Positions 1 through 7,254 of a stretch of 8,423 nt of DNA are shown piece by piece. Under the pieces are notes generated by a model that worked only from the letters and a program-made list of their open reading frames with translations, did not search any database and was not told the origin of the DNA. Source of the DNA: Methanosarcinales archaeon (GTDB taxonomy: Archaea > Halobacteriota > Methanosarcinia > Methanosarcinales > Methanogasteraceae); the NCBI GenBank assembly GCA_030640725.1, contig DAOWIV010000041.1:1-8423 (forward strand). Direction: 5' to 3'. The position numbers and the translations under genes are program-made. Numbering within the stretch: position 1 is the first letter of the stretch; each line of letters starts with the position of its first letter.

Positions 1-176
1 GATAACGACATCAGTAGCAGCTATTGGCTGGTGATGCGTGTTGTTGTTCTGTAGCATTATGTATGATTTGGGGGGCAGAGTTACGGCTCAAGTTGTGGCG
101 GGGCGAAGTACACACCAAGTCACCAACTGGCACTATCTAAAAACCTAGTGATAGTCAAACTTTCCATTTTATCGTC

Positions 177-186
177 TAATATTTTT
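177..186 (+). promoter_or_regulatory. Possible archaeal TATA element
   Basis: The AT-rich run TAATATTTTT lies about 30 bases upstream of the ATG at 213. That distance would give a leaderless or nearly leaderless transcript, a common archaeal arrangement. It is the best TATA-like element in this stretch, but it departs from the TTTATATA consensus and no clear BRE precedes it. Confidence 0.22.
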
Positions 187-212
187 ATTTCTGTTACATC
201 CAACCAAAAACC

Positions 213-341
213 ATGAAAATAACCAATTCAGTAGAAAAGAACGGATATCCGCAGCTAATCCAAGATTGCAACGCATCAACGATTGAAGAGATTTCGGAAA
301 GAGTGCTTCATCCTATCACTGGAAAATTCGACAGTGCCTGA
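213..341 (+). CDS. Possible 42-aa hypothetical protein
   Basis: This is an ATG-to-TGA ORF of 42 codons, starting MKITNSVEKNGYPQ and ending HPITGKFDSA. I do not recognise a family, and no signal peptide or membrane segment is visible. The middle (STIEEISERV) could form a short amphipathic helix. Support comes from the AT-rich TATA-like element about 30 bases upstream and from the lack of any competing gene here. Against it are the short length, no clear Shine-Dalgarno sequence (the upstream bases CCAACCAAAAACC are purine-poor), and the possibility that it is a gene remnant. It is convergent with the methyltransferase gene to its right. Confidence 0.28.
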   Translation: MKITNSVEKNGYPQLIQDCNASTIEEISERVLHPITGKFDSA

Positions 342-378
342 AAATGCATACCACCAACCCCCACCCGGAGGGCAGTTT

Positions 379-1131
379 TTACTCGATTTTTTGTGAAAAA
401 ATCGTGCGGTGCAGCTGTACCACATCACCGATCACGACGATTGCAGGTGCCTTCACCCCGTGCTTTCTGGCAACATCAACGATTGTGCGCAGACTCCCGG
501 TAGTCACCACCTGATCAGGTCTTGTCCCGCGCTCAATGATCGCAACAGGTGTGTCAGGGTCGCTGCCGCAGCGTATTAGTTCAGGAACGTATTTGTCAAG
601 CGTGCTTACGCCCATCAGGACCACGATCGTGCCCTTTGACTGCGCAAGCCATTCCCAGTCAACCATCGGCGCGCCCTTGTCCTGCTCGTGTCCCGTGATG
701 ATAGTTACCACCGATGCATGGTCCCTGTGCGTGATCGGGATGCCTGCTGATGCCGGAGCTGCGATCGCAGACGTGATGCCGGGCACAACCTCAAACGGGA
801 CGCCAGCTTCATGCAGTTCCATTGCCTCCTCCCCGCCCCTTCCGAAGAGGTATGGGTCTCCGCCCTTCAGCCGCACCACCGTTTTGCCCTGCGATGCACG
901 ATCAACCAGCAGCCGGTTGATCTCGCCCTGTGCAAGCGTATGATCGCCTGCGTATTTGCCAACATCGATCAGTTCGGCACTGTCTGGCAGCGATGCAAGA
1001 ATCTCGGGTCCCGGAAGCTGATCATACACAATCACATCCGCTTCCCGGATCAGGCGTGCTGCCTTGATCGTCAACAGTTCAGGATCGCCAGGACCCGAAC
1101 CAACCAGATATACCTTTGCGCTTGAATGCAT
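379..1131 (-). CDS. cobA: Uroporphyrinogen-III C-methyltransferase (SUMT)
   Basis: This enzyme transfers two methyl groups from S-adenosylmethionine to uroporphyrinogen III, giving precorrin-2. That is the branch point to siroheme, cobamides, F430 and, in archaea, heme by the siroheme route. From the ATG at 1131 it is a 250-aa single-domain cytosolic protein, normal for stand-alone SUMT. Numbering from the upstream GTG at 1140, visible family motifs are the N-terminal VGSGPGDPELLT (13-24), YDQL (39-42), GKYAGDHTLAQGEIN (61-75, for the canonical GKRxGxHxxxQxEIN), the SAM-site loop GGDPYLFGRGGEE (93-105) and VVPGITSA (118-125). No uroporphyrinogen-III synthase or CysG-type dehydrogenase/chelatase domain is fused. 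The ATG was preferred because family members begin a few residues before VYLVG; the GTG at 1140 adds three residues. The AAAGGAG stretch near 1162-1168 is too far from both starts to decide. The gene is divergent from the PAN gene. Confidence 0.95.
   Translation of the reverse strand: MHSSAKVYLVGSGPGDPELLTIKAARLIREADVIVYDQLPGPEILASLPDSAELIDVGKYAGDHTLAQGEINRLLVDRASQGKTVVRLKGGDPYLFGRGGEEAMELHEAGVPFEVVPGITSAIAAPASAGIPITHRDHASVVTIITGHEQDKGAPMVDWEWLAQSKGTIVVLMGVSTLDKYVPELIRCGSDPDTPVAIIERGTRPDQVVTTGSLRTIVDVARKHGVKAPAIVVIGDVVQLHRTIFSQKIE
384..404 (-). terminator. Perfect 9-bp inverted repeat with oligo-T at end of cobA
   Basis: CGATTTTTT (384-392) and AAAAAATCG (396-404) form a perfect 9-bp stem around a 3-base loop. 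It lies in the last codons of the minus-strand methyltransferase gene. On the coding strand it presents a T6 run just before the stop codon, which could act as an oligo-T archaeal termination signal. It may equally be a by-product of the Ser-Gln-Lys-Ile-Glu codons. No experimental support can be drawn from the sequence. Confidence 0.3.
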
Positions 1132-1211
1132 GTTGATCACGTATGTCTTTGTGCTGATGACACTCCTTTGATCTATCTGTAACCTTTATCTTCAAAAGCC
1201 CCTATTTCAAT
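1132..1211. promoter_or_regulatory. Divergent promoter region, cobA / PAN
   Basis: This 80-base gap separates two divergent start codons, so both promoters must lie here or just inside the genes. The sequence CTTTATCT near 1183-1190 is a weak TATA-like element 20-30 bases upstream of the PAN ATG. Read on the minus strand, the same bases (AGATAAAG) lie about 50 bases upstream of the methyltransferase start. A minus-strand AAAGGAG at about 1162-1168 looks like a Shine-Dalgarno sequence but is over 20 bases from the annotated starts. No operator palindrome is evident. Confidence 0.4.
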
Positions 1212-2444
1212 ATGATGGTAGAGACAACAGACGCGGAAGTGCCGCTAAAAATATCACCAGACATGATTGACCGGATTGAGTACGACCCCACCGATCTGGT
1301 AGGCATGGTAACATCGCTGAACAGCCGGATCACAACACTCCAGATGCAGAACAGCGAGTTTCAGGCGCGGCTGCTCGAAGCGATGACCCTCAATAAAGAG
1401 CTTCATACGCAGCTGATGGCTCTCAAGAAACACATTGAAGATTCTACAAAACCGCCGCTCTTTCTTGCAAGCGTTCTTGAGGTGAACGGGGATGAGGTGT
1501 TGATCCGGCAGCACGGCAACAACCAGGAATGGCTCATCGAACGCGGGGAACATGCACCAGAGGTGGGGATGCGTGTTGCAGTAAACAACGACCTGAAGAT
1601 CATACGCACGCTTCCGATGTCGCTGGATGAGCGTGCGCTGGTGATGGAGATGTGCGAGGATCCGGGCATCGAATACGAGATGATTGGCGGGCTTGCAGAG
1701 CAGATCCAGGATGTGCGAGAGACTGTGGAACTGCCGCTGACATCGCCCGAACTCTTCGAATCAGTCGGCGTCGAGCCTCCGCGCGGCGTACTTCTCTATG
1801 GCGAGCCTGGCACGGGAAAGACGCTGCTTGCAAAGGCGGTGGCACATCATGCCAGCGCCACATTCATCAAGATGTCAGGTTCTGAACTGGTGCACAAATA
1901 CATAGGCGAGGGCGCAAGCCTTGTGAGAGATGTCTTCCAGCTTGCACGGGAGAAAGCCCCGACGATCCTCTTTGTCGATGAGATTGACGCTGTTGGCGCA
2001 AGGCGCACGCACGATGGGACGGTCGGGTCAGGCGAGGTGAACCGCACCATGACCCAGATCTTGACCGAACTGGACGGCTTTGGGGACCGGGGCAACGTGC
2101 GGGTGATGGCAGCCACCAACCGCATCGATCTCCTTGACCCTGCGCTGTTAAGACCCGGCAGGTTCGACCGGTTAATCGAGATCCCGCCGCCAGACGAGGA
2201 AGGAAGGATGCAAATTCTTTTGATCCACACAAAAGCAATGTCGCTTGCAGATGATGTTGATCTCACCATTCTTACCGCGGAGACTGAGGGTGCGACCGGC
2301 GCGGACCTCAAGATCCTTGCAACCGAAGCTGGCATGAATGCGATACGCGATCGGCGAAATGTTGTCTCGATGGACGATTTCACACACGCGCTGGACAAGA
2401 TGATGGTCGAGGACGAGCGCGAGCCGCACGGGATGTTTGTGTGA
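1212..2444 (+). CDS. pan: Proteasome-activating nucleotidase (PAN), AAA+ ATPase
   Basis: PAN is the hexameric ATPase that unfolds proteins and feeds them into the archaeal 20S proteasome in the cytosol. At 410 aa it has typical family length. Visible in order are an N-terminal coiled coil (about 30-73, rich in Leu/Gln/Glu), an OB-fold domain (about 78-130), and the AAA+ module. The latter has Walker A GEPGTGKT (197-204), a pore-1 aromatic-hydrophobic-Gly loop KYIGEG (Tyr230-Ile231-Gly232), Walker B LFVDEID with Asp256-Glu257, sensor-1 Asn303 in AATNR, and the second region of homology RPGRFDR with Arg314 and Arg317. A C-terminal helical lid follows. The last residues are Gly-Met-Phe-Val, so the proteasome-docking HbYX tail has Phe in place of Tyr. 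The first two codons are both ATG, and either could be used. No 20S subunit gene is nearby. CDC48/VAT is excluded because there is only one AAA+ domain plus the coiled coil and OB fold. Confidence 0.95.
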   Translation: MMVETTDAEVPLKISPDMIDRIEYDPTDLVGMVTSLNSRITTLQMQNSEFQARLLEAMTLNKELHTQLMALKKHIEDSTKPPLFLASVLEVNGDEVLIRQHGNNQEWLIERGEHAPEVGMRVAVNNDLKIIRTLPMSLDERALVMEMCEDPGIEYEMIGGLAEQIQDVRETVELPLTSPELFESVGVEPPRGVLLYGEPGTGKTLLAKAVAHHASATFIKMSGSELVHKYIGEGASLVRDVFQLAREKAPTILFVDEIDAVGARRTHDGTVGSGEVNRTMTQILTELDGFGDRGNVRVMAATNRIDLLDPALLRPGRFDRLIEIPPPDEEGRMQILLIHTKAMSLADDVDLTILTAETEGATGADLKILATEAGMNAIRDRRNVVSMDDFTHALDKMMVEDEREPHGMFV

Positions 2445-2495
2445 TTGGTAATGGGTGATGGAAACCCGGGTGAGGTTCTGCTCCGGCACACCTCT
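2445..2495. terminator. Convergent 3' intergenic segment with palindrome
   Basis: This 51-base gap lies between the converging PAN and dolichol kinase-like genes. It contains the perfect 8-bp palindrome ACCCGGGT (2464-2471), and GGGT (2453-2456) can pair with ACCC (2464-2467) across a 7-base loop. Either could mark transcript ends on both strands. There is no long T run on either strand, so a terminator role is only suggested by position. Confidence 0.25.
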
Positions 2496-3113
2496 TCAAT
2501 TAAGGTATGCCTGCATTAGAAAGATAAGATAACCGTTAAATCCTGAAAAGAGGGGAATTAAGAGGTTATCATCCATCTTGTTAGCCAGCGTCTCGACAAC
2601 GGTTGCAGTACCCGCCATAACAAAAATCAGAAGCCAGTTGGATAGAAAGATCGCTCCAATGACAATGTCCACTATAAACTCGGCAGCGCAGCCCTCAACC
2701 GCCCTGTCCGTTAATCCCGGAATCCATGTTTTTCCAAAGGCTTTTCCAAAAATCGCAGCCGACGTATCCCCAAAAGTTGTCATAAGTATCGCAGCCGACG
2801 CAATTTTTTCTGGAAAGATTGAAATTGCAATGATACTCCCCATCGTGAAGAATACGTGACCACCGAGTCTGTCAGTCTCCCTTTCCCTGAAAAGATCGTG
2901 GACAATGGGCAGTTTTTTCCCCCACTCGATTCTGAAGTACTCGATCTCGAGTATCGCGATCAGGTACACCGTGAGCAGTAAAAGTACCGCCTGTTGCCCA
3001 AATATATAATAACACAGCACTATCGCAATCGAAGTCAGATGTATCGCTTTTCTCTTGAGTTCGTGGATCAGATCGCCACTTATCAGAGTCTTGTTTCCTT
3101 TGCGAACATGCAT
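2496..3113 (-). CDS. Dolichol/polyprenol kinase-like integral membrane protein
   Basis: This 205-aa polytopic membrane protein resembles the CTP-dependent dolichol kinase (Sec59), phytol kinase (VTE5) and CDP-diglyceride synthetase group. Such enzymes phosphorylate an isoprenoid alcohol; in archaea dolichyl phosphate carries N-glycans and polyprenyl intermediates feed lipid synthesis. Numbering from the ATG at 3113, family signatures are the N-terminal ELKRKAIHL (18-26), DRLGGHVFF (81-89), the putative CTP-binding GDTSAAIFGKAFGK (115-128), EG (140-141) in the following conserved acidic segment, and the DDNLLIPLFSGF motif near the C terminus. About six hydrophobic segments are visible. The reading frame is open for 40 more codons to 3233, but that extension is not hydrophobic and runs into the region upstream of ccmF, so the start at Met-His-Val-Arg-Lys was chosen. 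No good Shine-Dalgarno sequence precedes it, which suggests a leaderless mRNA. The substrate alcohol cannot be told from sequence. Confidence 0.8.
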   Translation of the reverse strand: MHVRKGNKTLISGDLIHELKRKAIHLTSIAIVLCYYIFGQQAVLLLLTVYLIAILEIEYFRIEWGKKLPIVHDLFRERETDRLGGHVFFTMGSIIAISIFPEKIASAAILMTTFGDTSAAIFGKAFGKTWIPGLTDRAVEGCAAEFIVDIVIGAIFLSNWLLIFVMAGTATVVETLANKMDDNLLIPLFSGFNGYLIFLMQAYLN

Positions 3114-3274
3114 AAACCATATTGTATCTTCTAAACTTAATTGCAATCCCAAAACCTCGTAATCCCCTAACATTTGACGATGGCATATCCTGACAATCCG
3201 GTTGTGTGGCAACCGGGGAGCGGCAGCAACCAATAAGTATCACTGCAACAGATCACATATCCAAAGGAATCACC
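3114..3274. promoter_or_regulatory. Divergent intergenic region with strong hairpin
   Basis: This 161-base gap lies between the divergent dolichol kinase-like and ccmF genes. It contains a perfect 7-bp inverted repeat, CCGGTTG (3198-3204) and CAACCGG (3210-3216), around a TGTGG loop, ending 58 bases before the ccmF ATG. It could be a regulator-binding dyad or a leader-RNA hairpin. A TATA-like AATAAGTAT (3232-3240) sits about 35 bases before ccmF. On the minus strand the region just upstream of 3113 is AT-rich (CAATTAAGTTTAGAAGAT), consistent with a promoter close to that gene's start. Confidence 0.4.
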
Positions 3275-4336
3275 ATGTCGATAAACACCGGAATGCTACT
3301 GATCTGGATCTCGTTTGCAGGATGTCTTGGTGCCGTAATCTATGGGGCATGGTACTATTTCAGTAGAAATCCAAAGATACAACGTACATCGCGGATATTC
3401 GAGCTAATAAGTCTTACCACGTCCACCCTCGCTGCCGCGCTGCTGTTGTATTATCTGTTGAACGTTACAGCACACTATCTGTACGTATTCCGGTTTTCCT
3501 GCGAGACTTTCCCGATTCTCTACAAGATATCGGCATTCTGGGCGGGGCAGGAGGGTTCGCTCTTTATCTGGACGTGGTCCACGCTGGTGTGTGTGGCACT
3601 ACTGCGAGTTCATGCCGGGAGTAAGATCGGTGAGATCACAAGGATCGCGGGTCTTTCAGTGGCAGCGGTTTTCCTTCTGCTGCTGGTAATCAGAAGTCCG
3701 TTTGCGCTTATTTATGGGATCGATCATCAAGGGCACCTCCTTTCAACGAGCACCGAGATCTTCGCAATCCCCTATCCTATAGAGAGCCATTTTGCGCAGG
3801 GAATGAACCCGCTGCTCCGTAATCCGTGGATGGTGATCCATCCGCCGATCGTCTTCTTTGGATATGCCGCTGCGGTGATACCATTTGGTGCTGCGGCTGC
3901 TTATCTGCTGATCGGCGACCGGCGATGGATGGAGATCGCTGAGCCCTGGAGCCGGATCACGTGGCTCCTTATGACGCTTGGCATCGGCATCGGCGGATTC
4001 TGGGCTTACGAGGTTCTTGGGTGGGGTGCATGGTACTGGGGCTGGGACCCGGTGGAGACCTCATCGCTTATCCCGTGGGTGGTTCTGACTGCGTACCTCC
4101 ATACCCAGTTCCGGATGAAACGGCATCGTGAATACGGACTTGTAGCGCCCGCGCTCCTGATGCTATCGTTCCTTCTGGTTATATTCGCAACCTTTGTCAC
4201 ACGGAGCGGGTTATGGGCATCCCAGCACGGGTTTGCAACGTCGGTCGAGGCGCAGATCATCGGCGTGTTTCTGGCGGGGATGGTTCTGATATGCATCTAT
4301 ATCTTGCAGCGTAGATTCAGGATGGAAGCGCATTGA
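3275..4336 (+). CDS. ccmF: CcmF-like heme lyase subunit, N-terminal half only
   Basis: CcmF is the integral membrane heme-handling component of cytochrome c maturation System I and attaches heme to CXXCH sites outside the cytoplasmic membrane. This 353-aa protein matches the first half of CcmF: the WAGQEGSL motif, NPLLRNPWMVIHPPIVFFGY, the tryptophan-rich WWD heme motif from Trp250 to Asp258 (WGAWYWGWD, followed by PVET), and TFVTRSGLWASQHGFA. About ten transmembrane segments are visible. His189 (HPP), His276 (AYLH) and His318 (SQHGFA) align by motif with E. coli P-His1, TM-His1 and P-His2. The fourth histidine, TM-His2, lies in the missing C-terminal half; E. coli CcmF is about 650 aa. The frame is open from 3206, but the ATG at 3275 has AAGGAAT about 7-10 bases upstream and begins directly before the first membrane helix. 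CcsA/ResC and CcmC share the WWD domain, but the GQEGS and TRSG motifs favour CcmF. Confidence 0.88.
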   Translation: MSINTGMLLIWISFAGCLGAVIYGAWYYFSRNPKIQRTSRIFELISLTTSTLAAALLLYYLLNVTAHYLYVFRFSCETFPILYKISAFWAGQEGSLFIWTWSTLVCVALLRVHAGSKIGEITRIAGLSVAAVFLLLLVIRSPFALIYGIDHQGHLLSTSTEIFAIPYPIESHFAQGMNPLLRNPWMVIHPPIVFFGYAAAVIPFGAAAAYLLIGDRRWMEIAEPWSRITWLLMTLGIGIGGFWAYEVLGWGAWYWGWDPVETSSLIPWVVLTAYLHTQFRMKRHREYGLVAPALLMLSFLLVIFATFVTRSGLWASQHGFATSVEAQIIGVFLAGMVLICIYILQRRFRMEAH

Positions 4337-4612
4337 TTTGCGGCAACGACATACTGCCCGGGTGATGCCTGATGCCATACCCCGCTAACAACTCCAAAAT
4401 AGTTAATGAAAAATAAAAATCTCACGATCCCCGAACCGAAAGTTCTATAGTGGCAGCTGTTGCCACCGTTTTTGAGACTTTTTCGGGGCCAGGTCTCTGA
4501 CATGAGTGGTGTGGATCCCGGTGAGAACCCGCGACTGGTGTAAATGCGGGTAGTTATTTGTAGGTCATCGTAGATATTCATCATAGACACGATGTAACAG
4601 GTTAGTACGACT
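4337..4612 (+). promoter_or_regulatory. Structured leader candidate upstream of homoserine dehydrogenase
   Basis: This 276-base non-coding gap follows ccmF. An AT-rich stretch (4397-4420) could hold a promoter. Downstream of it, CCCCGAA (4429-4435) pairs with TTCGGGG (4482-4488), enclosing the perfect hairpin GTGGCA/TGCCAC (4450-4455/4461-4466). Next come GCCAGGTCTCTGAC (4488-4501), GGTG (4508-4511), ATCC (4515-4518), and CCCGC-G-ACTG (4528-4537) whose CCCGC can pair with GCGGG (4546-4550). The GGTG...ATCC...CCCGCnACTG series resembles the cobalamin riboswitch core, and GCCAGG...CTGAC resembles its B12 box, but here the box lies 5' of the core and the usual GGGAA block is absent. I treat it as a structured 5' leader of about 180 bases. 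The riboswitch reading is speculative. Confidence 0.35.
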
Positions 4613-5593
4613 ATGACTTTACGAATATCGATTATCGGGTTTGGCGCGGTCGGGCAGGGCGTTGCGGATGTGTTGATGCGCACGAACCACCCTGTCAAGG
4701 TGGTTGCGATCGCGGACTCCAGCGGCGCTGTTGTGGACGAAAGCGGCGTTGATCTCGCAGCAGCACTGAAGCGAAAGAAGGATACCGGAACGGTTGCAAC
4801 CACTGATATGACTGCGATCGATGTCATCGAGAGTACGGATCATGAGATCGTGGTCGAGACGACGCCGACTGAGATGGAGACTGGTGGGGTCGGGCTTATT
4901 CACATAAGGAAAGCTTTTGAGATGGAGAGACACGTCGTCACATCGAACAAAGGTCCGCTCGTTGCAAAATATTCGGAATTACGAGGGCTTGCAAGGAAAA
5001 ACAATCTTCATTTCAGGTTTGAGGCAACGGTCGGTGGGGCGATGCCGATTATCAATCTTTCAGAGGAGGCTCTGGCTGGAAACCGGATTCTTGCAATCGA
5101 GGGCGTGTTGAACGGGACCTGCAACTACATACTATCGCGTATGGATGATGAGGGCGTGTCGTACGAGCAGGCACTTGCAGAGGCGCAAGAACTTGGTATC
5201 GCCGAAGCGGACCCGACTGCGGATGTTGATGGGATCGATACCGTTGCAAAGATCGTGATCCTTGCAAACTCTGTATTCGGGATGGATGTCGGGTACGAGG
5301 ACGTGGATGTGACCGGCATCGCAAAGATCACGCCGGAAGCGTTCAAACTGGCAAAAGATGGCGGATACACGATAAGATTGATCGGGGAGATTCGGGACGG
5401 GACGCTCAAGGTTGCGCCCAAGATGGTGCCAAGAAACCATCCGCTGAACATCGGAGGAACCTTCAATCTTGCGTCCATCCGGACCGAGCTTGCAGGCAGG
5501 ATCACGATCGGTGGGATCGGTGCAGGCTCAGTCGAGACCGCAAGCGCGATACTAAGTGATGTTCTGTGGATAGAGCGAGCTCTCGGGAATTGA
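4613..5593 (+). CDS. hom: Homoserine dehydrogenase
   Basis: This enzyme reduces aspartate-4-semialdehyde to homoserine with NAD(P)H in the cytosol, the branch step to threonine, isoleucine and methionine. The 326-aa protein has a Rossmann nucleotide-binding start, IIGFGAVGQG (7-16), with Asp35 at the end of the second strand. It also has TSNKGP with Lys113, the catalytic-domain motif VLNGTCNYILSRM (Asn167-Gly168-Thr169), and EADPTADVDGIDTVAK with Glu198, Asp209 and Lys213. The Glu-to-Asp-to-Lys spacing (11 and 4) is the same as yeast Hom6 Glu208, Asp219 and Lys223. It lacks a C-terminal ACT domain and a fused aspartokinase, so it is the short form common in archaea, and feedback control through ACT is not expected. 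The ATG start directly precedes the Rossmann strand, and the ribosome site is weak (CAGG 11 bases upstream). It appears to be a single gene with a long leader. Confidence 0.95.
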   Translation: MTLRISIIGFGAVGQGVADVLMRTNHPVKVVAIADSSGAVVDESGVDLAAALKRKKDTGTVATTDMTAIDVIESTDHEIVVETTPTEMETGGVGLIHIRKAFEMERHVVTSNKGPLVAKYSELRGLARKNNLHFRFEATVGGAMPIINLSEEALAGNRILAIEGVLNGTCNYILSRMDDEGVSYEQALAEAQELGIAEADPTADVDGIDTVAKIVILANSVFGMDVGYEDVDVTGIAKITPEAFKLAKDGGYTIRLIGEIRDGTLKVAPKMVPRNHPLNIGGTFNLASIRTELAGRITIGGIGAGSVETASAILSDVLWIERALGN

Positions 5594-5622
5594 CTGCTTT
5601 ATTGCGGCATGCTACGGTTGTT

Positions 5623-5679
5623 TCGCGGATATACTCTCGTATATCGAAAACGGAGTTTGTAACACTCAGGTATCCGCGA
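5623..5679. repeat. Overlapping inverted repeats after homoserine dehydrogenase
   Basis: A perfect hairpin GATATAC-TCTC-GTATATC occupies 5628-5645. A longer-range perfect 9-bp repeat, TCGCGGATA (5623-5631) and TATCCGCGA (5671-5679), shares bases 5628-5631 with it, so the two pairings compete. They lie 30-86 bases after the homoserine dehydrogenase stop and before the stop of the converging dockerin gene. The location suits 3'-end formation on either strand, but no T run follows. The gap 5594-5784 holds no supportable gene. Confidence 0.4.
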
Positions 5680-5784
5680 CGTGTTCCGCATCAATGTCAC
5701 AGCCCGGTATACCCGTTTAAAGTTTCCTTTCATCCGTCAGATGATGCGCTCCTCATGCAACTTCTCTATGTTGCCATAACCATC

Positions 5785-6747
5785 TCAACCACCAGCCTCC
5801 GCATCCTGCAGTATCATGAGCGCATCCAGCGATGTTACGCTGCAGTCTCTGCTTATATCTACATCGTCGCTGTACTCTCCGCTTGCCGCCATTCTAAGCA
5901 CCATAAGAGCATCGGCTGATGTGATCCTGCCATCTCCGTTGAGATCACCGCGCTGCTCACTACATGCCTCGTTGTAGAGTGCATGAAGGACGCCTGCAAC
6001 AACGTTGATCGCAAGATTGAGCGATTCGCCGCACTCGTCCCTGAATGCGGGATCGCTCCAGTTGTAATGCGAATCCATCCACGCGCACCCACGCCCCTCG
6101 GAACCTGCGTCAAACGTTGTGTCATTCGCTATCAGGATGGTCGCATCGTACGCGGTCACAATCTCCAGTGATCCGTCAAACCCGATGTAAGGATCAAATG
6201 CTTCTGACACGTAGCCGACTGTTCTGCGCTGTACATAGCTTTCATAGTCGCTGTGATGCACTTCCGCGCCCCAGTCTGTCTTTTTACCCGTCACGTGCCC
6301 GAAGACCGCCACATCGGCGATGTAGTGTGTCATAATGCCAGCGTGCTTCGACGCGTTTGCATGATCGCCTTCCTTCAGAAAAGCCAGTGTGTCGTTGTAG
6401 ATGTCCTGCGACCTTACCGCTGACGCATCGTCCATCAGACTGCCGTTTTCGTAGAAATACACGTGGTGTCTGGCGGTGTCGCCTATGCCATCATCCGGAC
6501 GCGAGTTGTCAGGCAGTTCAGTGCCATAGAGATACCAGTTGAGGTTATCGTCTATATACTGCCGTTCATCAGATGGCAGAAAGTCAAGCGCATGTTCTGC
6601 GATCCAGTCGTGTGTGCCATAACGAACATCTTCCGGACCGTCGCTGTATCCGCCATTCGACCATGCACTCACGGGTGCGCAGCAGCACGAAATTGATGCG
6701 GATACAATAGTTACGATTATGCATATATGTTGTTTTGTGTTATACAT
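5785..6747 (-). CDS. Secreted zinc phospholipase C/S1-P1 nuclease-fold protein with dockerin
   Basis: This 320-aa protein is predicted to be exported and to carry a metal-dependent phosphoesterase domain plus a C-terminal type I dockerin. The N terminus has a hydrophobic signal (about 8-20) and an AxA-like site, Val26-Ser27-Ala28, which would expose Trp29. In Bacillus cereus PLC the mature N-terminal Trp1 is a zinc ligand. His141, Asp145, His151, His165 and Glu169 reproduce the spacing of PLC His118, Asp122, His128, His142 and Glu146. His46 and the Asp80/His94 pair are likely counterparts of His14, Asp55 and His69. The dockerin (about 267-318) has two EF-hand-like loops, Asp268-Asn270-Asp272-Asp279 and Asp297-Asp301-Asp308, for calcium and for binding a cohesin partner not seen in this window. 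The substrate is unknown: a phosphodiester lipid headgroup or a nucleic acid are both possible. The gene stands alone on the minus strand with a good TATA box 33 bases upstream. Confidence 0.85.
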   Translation of the reverse strand: MYNTKQHICIIVTIVSASISCCCAPVSAWSNGGYSDGPEDVRYGTHDWIAEHALDFLPSDERQYIDDNLNWYLYGTELPDNSRPDDGIGDTARHHVYFYENGSLMDDASAVRSQDIYNDTLAFLKEGDHANASKHAGIMTHYIADVAVFGHVTGKKTDWGAEVHHSDYESYVQRRTVGYVSEAFDPYIGFDGSLEIVTAYDATILIANDTTFDAGSEGRGCAWMDSHYNWSDPAFRDECGESLNLAINVVAGVLHALYNEACSEQRGDLNGDGRITSADALMVLRMAASGEYSDDVDISRDCSVTSLDALMILQDAEAGG

Positions 6748-6775
6748 ATTAATTTAGTAGTTTAATCACAAAGTA

Positions 6776-6783
6776 GTTATATA
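6776..6783 (-). promoter_or_regulatory. TATA box of the dockerin-protein gene
   Basis: On the minus strand the sequence TATATAAC, preceded by GAAG, is a good match to the archaeal TATA box. Its centre is 33 bases upstream of the ATG at 6747. With the usual 25-27 base spacing, transcription would start only a few bases before the ATG, giving a nearly leaderless mRNA, which agrees with the absence of a Shine-Dalgarno sequence there. Confidence 0.5.
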
Positions 6784-6807
6784 CTTCTATTCAATGCCAT
6801 TTTGACA

Positions 6808-6831
6808 CGGGTGATCAAAAACCCGGGGGGG
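6808..6831. repeat. Short GC hairpin followed by a G7 run
   Basis: CGGGT (6808-6812) pairs with ACCCG (6821-6825) across the 8-base loop GATCAAAA, and a run of seven G follows (6825-6831). It lies between the dockerin-gene promoter and the small ORF at 6851. The GGGTGAT...ACCCGGG wording also appears at 2453-2470, and a looser form at 4360-4384. Role unknown; it may be a boundary or regulator-binding element. Confidence 0.25.
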
Positions 6832-6850
6832 ATTGAAGACATTTTGGAAT

Positions 6851-6973
6851 ATGCTTGTCGAACTGGAATGGATACCCCAATCCGCCATAGAAAGGCTTAA
6901 GTATGATCATGTATCAGTGTACTTATCGATAAATCGAAAAGTTGGAAAATCAATAGAGGAATTAGAATCATGA
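6851..6973 (+). CDS. Possible 40-aa protein overlapping the next ORF
   Basis: This ATG-to-TGA ORF encodes 40 residues (MLVELEWIPQSAIERLKYDH, then a Val/Ser/Tyr-rich stretch ending IEELES). Its stop overlaps the start of the next ORF as ATGA at 6970-6973, the usual sign of translational coupling. I do not recognise a family. It is charged and soluble-looking, with no membrane segment. Support is limited to the overlap. The frame is open back to 6815 with a possible TTG start at 6833, and no convincing ribosome site precedes the ATG. It could be a real small gene or, given the broken gene downstream, the remnant of a larger one. Confidence 0.35.
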   Translation: MLVELEWIPQSAIERLKYDHVSVYLSINRKVGKSIEELES

Positions 6974-7230
6974 TGTCAACAACGGCAGATGGAACCAAAA
7001 TATACTATAAAAATCATGGCGATCAGGAAGGTGTGCCTGCGGTTCTGATACCGGGGTCCCGGGGCAGACTATCCTGTACCGGGCGACCGGATATGAAAAT
7101 ACGGAAATATCCCGGAGAACAGATACCAGCACAGGGGACCCCGGATCACAAAGGTTTTGGGGAAGAAGTGAATAGATTGACGCAACTTCACAAACTTACG
7201 AATATTCGGGCGTATCGCAAGGTCCCCTGA
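6970..7230 (+). pseudogene. Truncated alpha/beta-hydrolase N-terminus
   Basis: The 86-codon ORF starts with a recognisable alpha/beta-hydrolase opening: TTADGTKIYYKNHGDQEGVPAVLIPGS (residues 4-30), matching the family's ADGTxIxYxxxG...PVVLxHG strands and oxyanion loop. The usual HG is PG here (Pro28-Gly29). Beyond residue 30 the homology stops: there is no GxSxG nucleophile elbow and no catalytic Asp or His, and an intact hydrolase would need about 200 more residues. The remaining 56 residues are unrecognised and basic. Other frames of 7060-7250 do not restore the fold. A GAGGA sequence (6956-6960) gives a plausible ribosome site for either of the tandem ATGs. I read it as a deletion or insertion remnant; a short chimeric protein could still be made. 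Confidence 0.6.
7051..7144. repeat. 10-bp GC-rich inverted repeat at the homology break
   Basis: CCGGGGTCCC (7051-7060) and GGGACCCCGG (7135-7144) are perfect inverted copies 74 bases apart. The left arm begins exactly at codon 28 of the hydrolase remnant, where family similarity ends. It may delimit a small inserted or rearranged segment, or form a long-loop RNA stem. No target-site duplication is evident next to the arms, and 10-bp pairs at this distance can occur by chance in a window of this size. Confidence 0.35.
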
Positions 7231-7254
7231 ATTCATCAAACGGTAACCCCGGTT

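Larger units (their letters stand above)
1..378. other. Mostly non-coding stretch left of cobA
   Basis: No confident gene is seen here. The first 54 bases are open in frame 1 and end in TAG at 52-54 (17 codons), so they could be the 3' tail of a plus-strand gene starting outside the window, but nothing in the peptide is recognisable. Bases 132-155 hold a 6-bp inverted repeat (ACTATC/GATAGT). Bases 160-210 are clearly AT-rich compared with the surrounding genes and precede a small possible ORF listed separately. The right end lies just downstream of the minus-strand methyltransferase gene and contains a short GC-rich CCC-GGA-GGG hairpin at 365-373. Confidence 0.4.
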